Below, in pieces: positions 25,913 through 35,872 of a DNA stretch of 64,000 nt (position 1 is its first letter; each line of letters begins with the position of its first letter). The DNA lies in the NCBI GenBank assembly GCA_910586255.1, contig CAJUHR010000002.1, positions 122,125 through 186,124 of the forward strand, given 5' to 3'. The DNA is from an uncultured Lachnospiraceae bacterium (GTDB lineage Bacteria > Bacillota > Clostridia > Lachnospirales > Lachnospiraceae). Under the pieces are notes generated by a model. It saw only the letters and a list, made by a program, of their open reading frames with translations. It did no database searches and had not been told where the DNA came from. The position numbers were made by a program, and so were the translations under genes.

Positions 25913-28585
25913 ATGAGTGGATTATCGCCGATGATGGCTCAGTATATGGAGACAAAGCAGCAGTATAAGGATTGTATTTTGTTTTACCGGCTGGGAGATT
26001 TTTATGAGATGTTTTTTGATGATGCCAAAACCGTCTCCCGGGAGCTGGAACTGACTCTCACAGGAAAGGAGTGCGGACTTGCGGAGCGCGCGCCCATGTG
26101 CGGGGTTCCCTATCATGCTGTGGACACATACTTAAGCCGTCTGGTACAGAAGGGCTACAAGGTAGCGATTGCAGAGCAGATGGAGGATCCAAAACTTGCC
26201 AAGGGTCTGGTCAAGCGGGAGGTGATCCGGGTTGTGACACCTGGAACCATTACCAGTGCCCAGGCTCTTGATGAGACCCGGAACAATTATCTGATGGGCA
26301 TAGTCTACTTAGGAGACAAGATGGGATTGTCTGTGGCAGACATAACCACAGGTGATTTTTTGGTGACAGAGGTGGGATCGGAACGATCCCTTTTTGATGA
26401 GATCAATAAATTCAGCCCTTCTGAGATTGTCTACAATAATGCTTTTTCCATGTCAGGAATCAGCTTGGAGGAGATCAAAAACAGATATCATTTTACAATG
26501 TCCTGTCTGGATGCTCGTTTTTTTCAGGAGGATGGCTGTCAACGGATTCTTAAGGAGCATTTTAAGGTGGGCAGTCTGGAGGGCTTAGGTCTTGGAGGCT
26601 ATGAATCAGGAGCAATTGCAGCCGGAGCGGTGCTCCAATATTTGTATGAGACACAAAAAAATACCCTGAATCATCTGACTGCCATTGTCCCCTATTCTAC
26701 GGGAAGTTATATGGTCCTTGATTCCTTCACCAGACGGAATTTGGAGCTCCTTGAAACCATGCGGGAAAAGCAGAAGAGAGGCAGCCTCTTGTGGGTCCTT
26801 GACAAGACCCGGACAGCCATGGGGGCGCGGCTTTTACGCACCTGGATTGAGCAGCCTCTCATTGACCGGGAAACAATTCTGGGCCGTCAACAGGCCATTG
26901 AAGAGCTGAATTTAAATTATATTGGCAGGGAAGAGCTGGGGGAGTATTTAAATCCGGTGTATGATCTGGAACGGCTGATCGGACGCATTAGCTACAAAAC
27001 TGCCAATCCCAGAGACCTTTTGGCTTTTTCTAATTCCATTGCCATGATCCCGCATATCAAAAAGCTTCTCTTAGAATTTACTTGTGGAAATCTTCAGGCG
27101 CTTTACCATGCGCTGGATCCCTTGGAGGAGCTGTATGCCTTGATTAACAGCGCGATTGTGGATGAACCACCGGTTTCTGTCCGGGAGGGCGGAATGATTC
27201 GGGAAGGCTACAGCCAGGAAGCAGACCGTCTCCGGCACGCCAAGACAGAGGGAAAAACATGGCTGGCTGAGTTGGAAGCAAGAGAGCGGGAGAAAACGGG
27301 AATCCGAAACTTAAAGATCAAATTCAACAAGGTGTTTGGGTATTATTTTGAGGTGACCAATTCCTTTAAGGAACTGGTGCCGGAATACTTTATCCGCAAA
27401 CAGACTCTGACCAATGCGGAGCGATACACAACCGATGAGCTGAAAAATCTGGAAGACATTATTTTGGGAGCTGAGGACAAGCTCTTTTCCCTGGAATATG
27501 ATCTGTTTTGCCAGGTGCGGGATCAGGTAGCCGGTGAGGTGGTTCGCATCCAGAAGACAGCCCGGGCTTTGGCGGCAGTGGATGTGTATGTGTCTCTGTC
27601 CACGGTAGCTACTCGCAATAATTATGCAAAGCCTTCCATTAATGAAAAGGGGATTATTCAAATCAAGGGCGGACGTCATCCGGTGGTGGAACGAATGATG
27701 GGAAATGACCTTTTTGTATCCAATGACACATATCTGGACAATGGGAAGAACCGTATTTCCATCATTACAGGTCCCAATATGGCTGGCAAATCTACATATA
27801 TGAGACAGACGGCTCTGATTGTTCTGATGGCTCAAATAGGAAGCTTTGTTCCGGCGGACTCTGCCAATATCTGCATCTGCGACCGTATTTTTACCCGGGT
27901 GGGAGCCTCTGATGACTTGGCCTCCGGGCAGAGTACCTTTATGGTGGAGATGACGGAGGTGGCCAATATTCTCCGCAGCGCCACCCGCAGCAGCCTTTTG
28001 ATTCTTGATGAGATTGGGAGAGGCACCAGCACCTTTGACGGATTAAGCATTGCCTGGGCGGTTGTGGAGCATATCAGCAACACCAGGCTTTTGGGAGCCA
28101 AAACCCTGTTTGCAACCCATTATCATGAGCTGACAGAGCTGGAGGGGATTATCAGCGGAGTCAACAATTACTGTATAGCAGTCAAGGAAAAGGGCGATGA
28201 CATTGTATTTCTTAGGCGTATTGTCCGGGGCGGGGCTGACAAAAGCTATGGAATACAGGTGGCCAGGCTGGCTGGTGTGCCGGAGACGGTGATTAACCGG
28301 GCCAAGGAGCTGGTGGAGGAATTGGTTGCTTCGGATCTCACCTCAAAAACAAAGGAGATTGCCCAGATCAGCGCTAATATTTCCAGCCGGAAGGTAGTGG
28401 CAAAGCCGGACGATGTAGAGATGAGCCAGCTAACTCTGTTTGACACGGTGAGAGAGGATGATATTATTAAAGAGATTCGGGAGATGGAGCTGGGACAGAT
28501 GACACCGATTGATGCTCTGAATCTTCTGTATCGCTTTCAGACAAAGCTGAATAATCGGTGGGAAGCTGACAATAAGGCGACATAA
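25913..28585 (+). CDS. mutS: DNA mismatch repair protein MutS
   Basis: Mismatch-recognition ATPase, 890 aa. The N-terminal mismatch-binding domain contains the Phe-x-Glu motif in GDFYEMFFDDA near residue 28-38. The C-terminal ATPase has GPNMAGKSTYMRQ (Walker A), LLILDEIGRGTSTFDG (Walker B) and LFATHYHELTEL. It starts 8 bp after miaB with weak coupling (TGAGGTGAAAA) and precedes mutL. Confidence 0.97.
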   Translation: MSGLSPMMAQYMETKQQYKDCILFYRLGDFYEMFFDDAKTVSRELELTLTGKECGLAERAPMCGVPYHAVDTYLSRLVQKGYKVAIAEQMEDPKLAKGLVKREVIRVVTPGTITSAQALDETRNNYLMGIVYLGDKMGLSVADITTGDFLVTEVGSERSLFDEINKFSPSEIVYNNAFSMSGISLEEIKNRYHFTMSCLDARFFQEDGCQRILKEHFKVGSLEGLGLGGYESGAIAAGAVLQYLYETQKNTLNHLTAIVPYSTGSYMVLDSFTRRNLELLETMREKQKRGSLLWVLDKTRTAMGARLLRTWIEQPLIDRETILGRQQAIEELNLNYIGREELGEYLNPVYDLERLIGRISYKTANPRDLLAFSNSIAMIPHIKKLLLEFTCGNLQALYHALDPLEELYALINSAIVDEPPVSVREGGMIREGYSQEADRLRHAKTEGKTWLAELEAREREKTGIRNLKIKFNKVFGYYFEVTNSFKELVPEYFIRKQTLTNAERYTTDELKNLEDIILGAEDKLFSLEYDLFCQVRDQVAGEVVRIQKTARALAAVDVYVSLSTVATRNNYAKPSINEKGIIQIKGGRHPVVERMMGNDLFVSNDTYLDNGKNRISIITGPNMAGKSTYMRQTALIVLMAQIGSFVPADSANICICDRIFTRVGASDDLASGQSTFMVEMTEVANILRSATRSSLLILDEIGRGTSTFDGLSIAWAVVEHISNTRLLGAKTLFATHYHELTELEGIISGVNNYCIAVKEKGDDIVFLRRIVRGGADKSYGIQVARLAGVPETVINRAKELVEELVASDLTSKTKEIAQISANISSRKVVAKPDDVEMSQLTLFDTVREDDIIKEIREMELGQMTPIDALNLLYRFQTKLNNRWEADNKAT

Positions 28586-28618
28586 AAATATTATGTAAAC
28601 AAAAGCGGAGGAGAGGCC

Positions 28619-30613
28619 ATGGCGAGCATACAGGTTCTGGATCAAAACACAATCAACAAAATTGCTGCTGGCGAGGTCATTGAGCGCCCTGCTTCCGTGG
28701 TAAAGGAATTATTAGAAAATGCCATTGATGCCAAAGCTACGGCCGTTACGGTGGAAATACGGGACGGGGGCATTTCCTTTATACGGGTCACAGACAATGG
28801 ATTTGGAATTTTGGGGGAGGAGATTTCCCTGGCCTTTCTCCGTCATTCCACCAGCAAAATCCGGTCCGTGGAGGATCTGTTTTTGGTGTCATCTTTAGGG
28901 TTTCGCGGGGAGGCATTATCCAGCATTGCGGCTGTGTCCCAGGTGGAGGTCATCACCCGCGTGGCAGGAAAGCTCACCGGTGTACGCTATCAGATTGAAG
29001 GCGGAGTTGAAAAAGGGATGGAGGAGATCGGCGCGCCGGAAGGAACCACATTTATTGCCAGAAATCTGTTTTACAACACGCCGGTGCGGAGAAAATTTTT
29101 AAAGACAGCCATGACGGAGGGAGCCCATGTGGGAGATCTGGTGGAAAAGCTGGCCTTTTCCCATCCGGAAGTCTCCATCCGTTTTATCCAGAATAATCAA
29201 AACAAGCTATATACCTCAGGAAATAACAGCTTAAAGGATATTATCTACACCGTATACGGACGAGAAATGACAGCAAATCTTTTAAAGGTTCAGGCAGAAG
29301 CAGAGGCTGTCACAGTCAGCGGCTTTGTGGGGAAGCCGGTCATTGCCCGCGGCAACCGGAATTTTGAAAATTACTTTATCAACGGCAGATATATTAAAAG
29401 CAATGTGATCGGCAGAGCGATTGAGGAGGCATACCGTCCCTTTATGATGCAGCACAAATATCCTTTCACCATGCTTAAGCTTACCATTGAGCCGGAGTTT
29501 TTGGATGTAAATGTCCATCCCACCAAGATGGAACTGCGTTTTAGAAACGGGGAAGCTATTTTTCAGATCGTGAAGGAGGCTGTCGCGGAGGCCCTGAGCC
29601 GTCAGGAGCTGATTCCACAGACGGAATTGGGCAAAAGGGACAATGAAAAGGAACAAAAGCCGGTAGGAGAAAAGAAGCGTCTGCCTGTGCCGGAGCCCTT
29701 TGAGAAAAAACGTCTGGCCCGGTGGAAGGAAGAGACGCCTGTTTCTGATAAGGATAAATTTTCTGAACAGGGAGAAGCTGTAGCCGCACAGAATCTTTCC
29801 AGTCCGGACGAAGGGGTGGAGCCAGAGAAAATTTCTAATCAGGAAGAAGCTGCAAAGGCAAAAAAAATTACGGATGTAAAGGCTTCTCTGAATAACGCTT
29901 CTTCCGGAAACGGAATAAAATACGAGAATATTCCTCTGAATAATTGCCGGGAAGGGGTGGCAGAAGAGAAGAAAAGCTATGGTTCAGCCTTCCAAATGGA
30001 TCTTTTTGAGGAGCGCCTTCTGTCTCCGGAATCGAGAAGCCGGCACAAGCTGATCGGGCAGCTTTTTGATACCTATTGGCTGGTGGAATTTAATGACCAG
30101 CTCTACATTATTGATCAGCATGCGGCCCACGAAAAGGTATTGTATGAAGAGATCATGGAAACGCTGGCCTCCAGAAAGCAGACCAGCCAGATGGTAGCTC
30201 CGCCGATTATCCTGACTCTCGGCAGGCAGGAGGAGGATTTGCTTCACAGGCATCAAAAGGTTTTTGAAGAAATGGGATTTGAGATTGAGCACTTTGGTGG
30301 CCGGGAATACGCGGTTCGGGCTGTTCCTGACAATCTTTTTTCCCTTGCCCAGAAAGAGCTTTTGACGGAACTGATTGACGGCTTGTCTGAAGAGGGAGCC
30401 TTTGAGGAGCCGTCCATGATCTACGAAAAGGTGGCTTCCATGTCCTGCAAGGCAGCTGTCAAGGGAAAGCATTCCATGAGCGCCATGGAGGCTGACCGGC
30501 TCATTGACCAGCTTTTAAAGCTCAAAAATCCCTACGCCTGTCCCCATGGACGCCCCACCATCATTTCCATGAGCAAATATGAGTTGGAAAAGAAATTTAA
30601 GCGGATCCTGTAG
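28619..30613 (+). CDS. mutL: DNA mismatch repair protein MutL, endonuclease type
   Basis: GHKL-ATPase partner of MutS, 664 aa. N-terminal motifs: ELLENAIDAKA, VTDNGFGI and GFRGEALSSIAAVS. A long, charged, low-conservation linker spans about residues 340-460. The C-terminal domain carries DQHAAHEKVLYEE, the nuclease motif of MutL from organisms without MutH, so this MutL is expected to nick DNA itself. Start ATG follows GCGGAGGAGAGG. Confidence 0.96.
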   Translation: MASIQVLDQNTINKIAAGEVIERPASVVKELLENAIDAKATAVTVEIRDGGISFIRVTDNGFGILGEEISLAFLRHSTSKIRSVEDLFLVSSLGFRGEALSSIAAVSQVEVITRVAGKLTGVRYQIEGGVEKGMEEIGAPEGTTFIARNLFYNTPVRRKFLKTAMTEGAHVGDLVEKLAFSHPEVSIRFIQNNQNKLYTSGNNSLKDIIYTVYGREMTANLLKVQAEAEAVTVSGFVGKPVIARGNRNFENYFINGRYIKSNVIGRAIEEAYRPFMMQHKYPFTMLKLTIEPEFLDVNVHPTKMELRFRNGEAIFQIVKEAVAEALSRQELIPQTELGKRDNEKEQKPVGEKKRLPVPEPFEKKRLARWKEETPVSDKDKFSEQGEAVAAQNLSSPDEGVEPEKISNQEEAAKAKKITDVKASLNNASSGNGIKYENIPLNNCREGVAEEKKSYGSAFQMDLFEERLLSPESRSRHKLIGQLFDTYWLVEFNDQLYIIDQHAAHEKVLYEEIMETLASRKQTSQMVAPPIILTLGRQEEDLLHRHQKVFEEMGFEIEHFGGREYAVRAVPDNLFSLAQKELLTELIDGLSEEGAFEEPSMIYEKVASMSCKAAVKGKHSMSAMEADRLIDQLLKLKNPYACPHGRPTIISMSKYELEKKFKRIL

Positions 30614-30649
30614 GGAAAGTCATATTAATTATAAAAAGGAACCAAGCCT

Positions 30650-31609
30650 ATGAAAAAACCACTGATTATCCTGACCGGGCCTACGGCCGTGGGAAAAACT
30701 TCTCTTTCCATCCGCCTGGCCAGGGCCCTTGACGGAGAGATTATCAGCGCTGATTCCATGCAGGTATACCGTCATATGGATATCGGCTCTGCCAAGGTGA
30801 CCTTTGAGGAAATGGAAGGAGTCCCCCATCATCTCATTGACATATTGGAGCCTCAGGAGGAATTTAATGTGGCGGCCTTTCAGTCCCTTGCCCAAAAGGC
30901 TCTGGACGGCATTTACAGCCGCGGGCATATTCCCATTGTAGCTGGCGGTACCGGCTTTTATATCCAGGCCCTTTTGTATGATATTGACTTTAAGGAAAAT
31001 GAGAGCGGCTCCCATATACGTAAGGAGCTGGAAGCCCTGGGACGGGAAAAGGGAAGTGAATACCTTCATGCACTCCTTTTGCAGATAGATCCGGAATCTG
31101 CCAGGCAAATTCATGCCAACAACCAAAAGCGGGTGATCCGGGCCATTGAATACTACCGGCTGACCGGTGAGCCTATCTCCGTGCACAATAGACAGGAGCG
31201 GGAAAAAAGCTCCCCTTATCGATTCTACTATTATGTTCTTACCTGTGACCGGGCTTTGCTGTATGAGAGGATAGACCGGCGGGTGGAAGAGATGCTTGAG
31301 GCAGGGCTGGTTGAGGAGGTAGAGCGTCTGAAAGAATCCGGCTGCCATCGGGGAATGGTGTCCATGCAGGGCCTGGGGTATAAAGAAATTCTTGATTATC
31401 TGGACGGTCAGCGTACCCTTTTGGAGGCTGTCAGGGTCCTGAAACGGGATACCCGTCATTTTGCCAAGCGGCAGCTTACCTGGTTCAGACGGGAGAGAGA
31501 TGTGCGGTGGCTGAAGCTGGAGGACTTTGATTCCGATCCGGACAAGGTTCTTAAGCACATTTTGGAGGAATTCAGGCAGGAAGAATCCAAAGCATATGAA
31601 AAGCAGTAA
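30650..31609 (+). CDS. miaA: tRNA dimethylallyltransferase
   Basis: This enzyme transfers the dimethylallyl group to A37 of tRNAs, giving the substrate of MiaB, 319 aa. P-loop GPTAVGKTSLS is at residues 9-19. Other motifs are EIISADSMQVYR, PHHLIDI and GGTGFYIQALL. It follows mutL by 36 bp. The clustering miaB-mutS-mutL-miaA links tRNA modification and mismatch repair, common in Clostridia. Confidence 0.96.
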   Translation: MKKPLIILTGPTAVGKTSLSIRLARALDGEIISADSMQVYRHMDIGSAKVTFEEMEGVPHHLIDILEPQEEFNVAAFQSLAQKALDGIYSRGHIPIVAGGTGFYIQALLYDIDFKENESGSHIRKELEALGREKGSEYLHALLLQIDPESARQIHANNQKRVIRAIEYYRLTGEPISVHNRQEREKSSPYRFYYYVLTCDRALLYERIDRRVEEMLEAGLVEEVERLKESGCHRGMVSMQGLGYKEILDYLDGQRTLLEAVRVLKRDTRHFAKRQLTWFRRERDVRWLKLEDFDSDPDKVLKHILEEFRQEESKAYEKQ

Positions 31610-31696
31610 CTGTTTAAAGGGTATCAGAACCAATGTTATGATGTTGTGTTGTTAATTTTCTCAGAAGGCATACAATGTAAAAAGGAGAATAATTTT

Positions 31697-32983
31697 ATGG
31701 AGCTTTTGCAGCTTTACAGTGAAATGGGAATCAGTAGGCAGGTTCTTGAATACGGGCAGAACATTGAAAAGGAATTGCGAGAGCGTTTTGAGGCCATTGA
31801 TGAGACAGCCGAGTACAATCAGATGAAGGTGATCCGCGCCATGCAGAAGGCCCGTGTCAGCGACATTCATTTTGCGGCCACCACCGGGTACGGGTATAAC
31901 GATTTGGGGCGGGATGTGCTGGAGGAGGTCTATGCCCACACCTTTCACGGGGAGGATGCTCTGGTGCGTCCACAGCTGATCAGCGGCACCCACGCCCTTC
32001 ATGTGGCCCTGTCCGGCAATCTCCGCCCCGGCGATGAGCTTTTGTCCCCTGTGGGAAAGCCCTACGATACTTTGGAAGAGGTTATCGGAATCCGTGATTC
32101 TGTGGGTTCCCTAAAGGAATACGGCGTCATCTACCGCCAGGTGGATCTTTTGGAGGACGGCTCCTTTGACTATGACGGAATCCGAAAAGCAATCAATGAC
32201 CGCACAAGGCTGGTAACCATTCAGCGCTCCAAGGGCTATGCCACCAGGCCAACCCTGTCTGTGGATAAGATCGGACGGCTGATTTCCTTCATCAAAGACA
32301 TCAGGCCGGATATTATCTGCATGGTGGATAACTGCTACGGAGAATTTGTGGAGCGAGCAGAGCCTACGGATGTGGGGGCTGACATGATTGTAGGCTCCCT
32401 GATCAAGAATCCCGGCGGCGGTTTGGCTCCCATTGGCGGGTACATTGTGGGGAAGAAAGAGTGCATTGACCGGGCCTCTTACCGTCTCAGCGCCCCGGGC
32501 TTAGGAAAGGAGGTGGGCGCCAGCTTAGGCATGAATCAATCCTTCTTCCAGGGTCTGTTTCTTTCCCCCACCGTGGTGGCAGGCGCCTTAAAGGGGGCGA
32601 TCTTTGCCGCCAATGTCTATGAGCGCCTTGGCTTTTTGGTGGTTCCTGACAGTATCCAGTCCCGCCATGACATTATTCAGGCCGTCACCTTCGGCACTCC
32701 CGAGGGAGTCATTGCCTTTTGCCAGGGAATCCAGGCCGCGGCTCCCGTGGACAGCTTTGTCACTCCGGAGCCCTGGGACATGCCCGGCTACGATGCCCCG
32801 GTTATCATGGCTGCCGGAGCCTTTGTTCAGGGCTCCTCCATTGAGCTCAGCGCTGATGCCCCCATTAAGCCTCCCTACGCTGTGTATTTCCAGGGCGGCC
32901 TGACCTGGTATCACGCTAAGCTGGGGATATTAAAATCCCTCCAAAATCTGCTGGATAGAGGGATTGTTCGGGGGTTGGCATAA
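31697..32983 (+). CDS. PLP-dependent methionine gamma-lyase family protein (aluminium-resistance/YnbB type)
   Basis: A 428-aa fold-type I PLP enzyme. The PLP-lysine region reads VGSLIKNPGGGLAPIGGYIVG, and substrate-side segments include RPQLISGTHALHVALSGNLRPGD split around the cofactor pocket. The Bacillus relative is YnbB; family members are labelled aluminium resistance or methionine gamma-lyase, but activity is rarely tested. ATG 31697 follows AAAAAGGAGAA. Location after miaA is conserved in Firmicutes. Confidence 0.85.
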   Translation: MELLQLYSEMGISRQVLEYGQNIEKELRERFEAIDETAEYNQMKVIRAMQKARVSDIHFAATTGYGYNDLGRDVLEEVYAHTFHGEDALVRPQLISGTHALHVALSGNLRPGDELLSPVGKPYDTLEEVIGIRDSVGSLKEYGVIYRQVDLLEDGSFDYDGIRKAINDRTRLVTIQRSKGYATRPTLSVDKIGRLISFIKDIRPDIICMVDNCYGEFVERAEPTDVGADMIVGSLIKNPGGGLAPIGGYIVGKKECIDRASYRLSAPGLGKEVGASLGMNQSFFQGLFLSPTVVAGALKGAIFAANVYERLGFLVVPDSIQSRHDIIQAVTFGTPEGVIAFCQGIQAAAPVDSFVTPEPWDMPGYDAPVIMAAGAFVQGSSIELSADAPIKPPYAVYFQGGLTWYHAKLGILKSLQNLLDRGIVRGLA

Positions 32984-33034
32984 TGATTTCTGAATAGAAT
33001 ACAATTTCCAGGATTTGGAGGAGTCAAAAAGCAA

Positions 33035-33514
33035 ATGTTAATCAGAGAGTACACAGAAAACGACCTGTCGCAAATGATAAAAATATGGAATGCTGTTGTG
33101 GAAGAGGGTATAGCATTTCCACAGGAAGAAGCTCTGGATCAAATAAATGGATCGCTTTTTTTCGGTTCACAGAGTTATTGCGGGGTTGCAGAAGATAATG
33201 GCGTGATTGTTGGCCTATACATTCTGCATCCCAATAATGTGGGACGGTGCGGGCACATTTGCAATGCAAGCTATGCAGTAAACGAGGTCTGCAGAGGTAA
33301 ACATATCGGAGAACAATTGGTAAAGGATTGTTTGCTTAATGCCAAAAGGCTTGGGTTCATGGTGATTCAGTTTAATGCGGTTGTTGAGAGCAATACGCAT
33401 GCAAGACATCTATATGAACGACTGGGCTTTACACAGCTTGGAACAATACCGAAAGGGTTCAGGCTAAAAAATGGACGTTATGAAAATATTTGTCCATATT
33501 ATAGAGAACTATAA
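33035..33514 (+). CDS. GNAT-family N-acetyltransferase
   Basis: A 159-aa acetyl-CoA-dependent acetyltransferase. The fold is recognised from the start (LIREYTENDLSQMIKIWN), the acetyl-CoA loop region VCRGKHIGEQLV and the end segment ARHLYERLGFTQLGTIPKGF. The acceptor is unknown. ATG 33035 follows GGAGGAGTC. It is somewhat A/T-richer than its neighbours. A terminator lies downstream at 33592-33652. Confidence 0.85.
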   Translation: MLIREYTENDLSQMIKIWNAVVEEGIAFPQEEALDQINGSLFFGSQSYCGVAEDNGVIVGLYILHPNNVGRCGHICNASYAVNEVCRGKHIGEQLVKDCLLNAKRLGFMVIQFNAVVESNTHARHLYERLGFTQLGTIPKGFRLKNGRYENICPYYREL

Positions 33515-33540
33515 ATGCAATCGGGATTTATTGGGAACAT

Positions 33541-33570
33541 CTTCTTGTCCGGCTTACGCCGAACAAGAAG
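33541..33570 (+). repeat. Inverted repeat after the acetyltransferase gene
   Basis: CTTCTTGTCCGGC and GCCGAACAAGAAG form a 13-bp stem (one mismatch) with a 4-nt loop. With the terminator just downstream it fills most of the 292-bp gap before radC. Confidence 0.6.
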
Positions 33571-33591
33571 CATCGGGCGAACGCACGATGT

Positions 33592-33652
33592 GGAAAAAAG
33601 GATAAAAACAGTCTTACAAGCAAGTTTGACGCCTGTTTTTATCCTTTTTTCC
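33592..33652. terminator. Strong bidirectional terminator before radC
   Basis: A perfect 20-bp inverted repeat (GGAAAAAAGGATAAAAACAG and its complement) flanks a 21-nt loop. A-run and T-run ends on both sides suit termination in either direction. Confidence 0.88.
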
Positions 33653-33806
33653 CCGCCCCGTGAACTGTTGCGTTTATTTTCTAAACTCTTTCTAAACTTT
33701 TACATTCATATATACACTTTTCCAATTTTATGGTAAAATAAGTGAGTTATCCCTTTTTCTTCCTCCACGTACCTGGAGAGTCGCGCGGGAAGGAACGACA
33801 GGAGAT

Positions 33807-34493
33807 ATGAAAATCAAAGACATACCCAATGACGACAGACCCTATGAGCGATGCCAAAGGGAAGGGCCGGAGAGGCTGAGCGATGTGGAACTATTGTCGA
33901 TTATTATCCGCACTGGTTCCCGGGATTCTAATTCTCTGGAGCTTGCCGCGGATATTCTTGCCTTAAACTACCCAAAAGACGGTATTTTAGGCCTTCTCCA
34001 GCTAACATTGCCGGAGCTGATGTCTATAAAAGGCATTGGCAAGGTTAAGGGGATTCAGCTTCTCTGTGTGGGCGAGCTGTCCCGGAGAATCTGGAAGCGG
34101 AAGACCAGGGAGAAGAAGCTTATATTCCAGTCCCCGCAGGAGGTGGCCGAATACTTTCAGGAGGATATGCGCCATGCGGACCAGGAGCTGTTCTATCTGA
34201 TGCTTTTCAATACCAAGCAGAGCCTGATCCGTGATATCCAGCTCTCTAAGGGCACTGTCAATGCTTCCCTTGCAACGCCCAGGGAGATTTTTATTGAAGC
34301 GCTTCGCTATCAGGCAGTGAGTTTGATACTGGTTCACAATCATCCCAGCGGAGATCCGGAGCCCAGCAGAGCTGACATTGCCCTGACCCGGCGTGTCGCC
34401 GAGGCCGGTCAGATGATCGGAATTTATCTGCAGGATCACGTGGTTATCGGGGAACACTCTTATGTAAGCATGAAGGAACGAGGATTGATATAG
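33807..34493 (+). CDS. radC: RadC/JAB1-domain protein
   Basis: A 228-aa protein of the RadC family. A helix-hairpin-helix region (LMSIKGIGKVKGIQLL) precedes the JAB1/MPN metalloprotease-like domain with LVHNHPSGDPEPSRADI. Named for DNA repair, but its true role is unresolved. ATG follows ACAGGAGAT. The next gene, mreC, starts with no gap. Confidence 0.92.
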   Translation: MKIKDIPNDDRPYERCQREGPERLSDVELLSIIIRTGSRDSNSLELAADILALNYPKDGILGLLQLTLPELMSIKGIGKVKGIQLLCVGELSRRIWKRKTREKKLIFQSPQEVAEYFQEDMRHADQELFYLMLFNTKQSLIRDIQLSKGTVNASLATPREIFIEALRYQAVSLILVHNHPSGDPEPSRADIALTRRVAEAGQMIGIYLQDHVVIGEHSYVSMKERGLI

Positions 34494-35363
34494 ATGGAAT
34501 CAAGACACAGCAAATATATTTTGATCGGCATGTCGCTTTTTTGTCTGGTGCTGATTTTGGTGACCTCCTTTAAGGACAGCTTTCTGGAGCCGTTGCGAAC
34601 AGGCGTGGGATATTTTCTGATTCCGGTCCAGTCCGGGGTGAATCGGGCCGGAACTCTGATTTACAATGAGATCACTGATTATCGTCAGTTTAAGGGAGCA
34701 GTGGAGGAGAACCGGCAGCTTCGGGAGCGGATTGATTCCCTTGTGGAGGAGAATACCCGCCTGCAGGCAGAGCAGTTTGAACTGGACCGTCTGCGGGAGC
34801 TGTACCAGTTAGATCAGGATTACCAGCAATACGAAAAGATCGGCGCCCGCATTATAGCCAAGGATTCCGGCGCCTGGTTTCAGGTGTTCCGCATTAACAA
34901 GGGCTCGGCCGATGGAGTTCGGGTGGATGCCAATGTGATTGCCGGCGGAGGTCTGGTTGGGATTGTAACTGATGTGGGGGCCAACTATGCCACGGTCCGC
35001 TCCATTATCGATGATGTGAGCTGGGTCAGCGGCATGGCGCAGCAGTCCGGAGACACCTGCTTTGTGGAGGGAGATCTTACCCTGTTTGCCGAGGGTCGGC
35101 TGCGCGTCAGCAAGATTACCAAGGACGGGGATATTAAGGATGGAGACAGGATCGTCACCTCCAATACCAGCTCCAAGTATCTTCCTGGGATTCTGATCGG
35201 CTATGCCACGGACATTACCACAGACGATACCCGTTTGACCAAGTCCGGCTATCTGGTTCCTGCCGCAAGATTTAATAATCTTCAGGAGGTTTTGGTGATT
35301 TTGGAGCTGAAGGCAGACCAGATGGATGGTGAAACATTATCGGAACAGGGAGACCAGGAATGA
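34494..35363 (+). CDS. mreC: Rod-shape determining protein MreC
   Basis: A 289-aa cell-shape protein of the elongasome. One N-terminal membrane helix (KYILIGMSLFCLVLILVTSF) is followed by a coiled coil (VEENRQLRERIDSLVEENTRL) and two beta-barrel domains outside the cell. It starts at the base after the radC stop and overlaps mreD by 4 bp. mreB, usually between radC and mreC, is absent here and may lie elsewhere. Confidence 0.94.
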   Translation: MESRHSKYILIGMSLFCLVLILVTSFKDSFLEPLRTGVGYFLIPVQSGVNRAGTLIYNEITDYRQFKGAVEENRQLRERIDSLVEENTRLQAEQFELDRLRELYQLDQDYQQYEKIGARIIAKDSGAWFQVFRINKGSADGVRVDANVIAGGGLVGIVTDVGANYATVRSIIDDVSWVSGMAQQSGDTCFVEGDLTLFAEGRLRVSKITKDGDIKDGDRIVTSNTSSKYLPGILIGYATDITTDDTRLTKSGYLVPAARFNNLQEVLVILELKADQMDGETLSEQGDQE

Positions 35364-35866
35364 AGCGGATTATTTTAAATATATTGCTGATGCTTTTGGC
35401 CTTTACGATTCAGAGCGGAGTGTTCCCGCTTTTGCCGTTTCTGGCCTCCACTCCCAATCTGCTTTTGATTCTGACCTTTTCCTTTGGCTTTATCTATGGA
35501 AAAAAGGCCGGTATGTGGTACGGTCTTTTGGCAGGTATTCTTCTGGATTTATTTTACAGCGGTCCCTTTGGATTTTACACTCTTTTGTATATCAATATCG
35601 GCTATGTCAACGGAATCTGTACAAAATACTATTATGAGGATTACATTACCCTGCCGCTGATATTAAGTCTGCTCAACGAGCTTGCTTACAATTTCTATAT
35701 TTATGTGTTCAGTTTTCTGATCCGTAACCGGCTGGATTTCTTTTATTATTTTTGGGAGATTATTCTGCCGGAGACAATTTTCACAGTTGTGGCCACGTTA
35801 TTCCTCTATCGCTCTTTTCTGTTTACCAACAGAAGGCTGGAGGAACTGGAAAAAAGGAGAGATTAG
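35360..35866 (+). CDS. mreD: Rod-shape determining protein MreD
   Basis: A 168-aa integral membrane protein with about five hydrophobic segments, including ILLMLLAFTIQSGVFPLLPF and LLLILTFSFGFIYG. It has the typical length and position between mreC and the class B penicillin-binding protein. It overlaps mreC by 4 bp and is 6 bp from PBP2. Confidence 0.9.
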   Translation: MKRIILNILLMLLAFTIQSGVFPLLPFLASTPNLLLILTFSFGFIYGKKAGMWYGLLAGILLDLFYSGPFGFYTLLYINIGYVNGICTKYYYEDYITLPLILSLLNELAYNFYIYVFSFLIRNRLDFFYYFWEIILPETIFTVVATLFLYRSFLFTNRRLEELEKRRD

Positions 35867-35872
35867 AAAGGA

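Noticed and set aside
30629..31633. 334-aa - strand ORF
   Set aside because: Antisense shadow of miaA.
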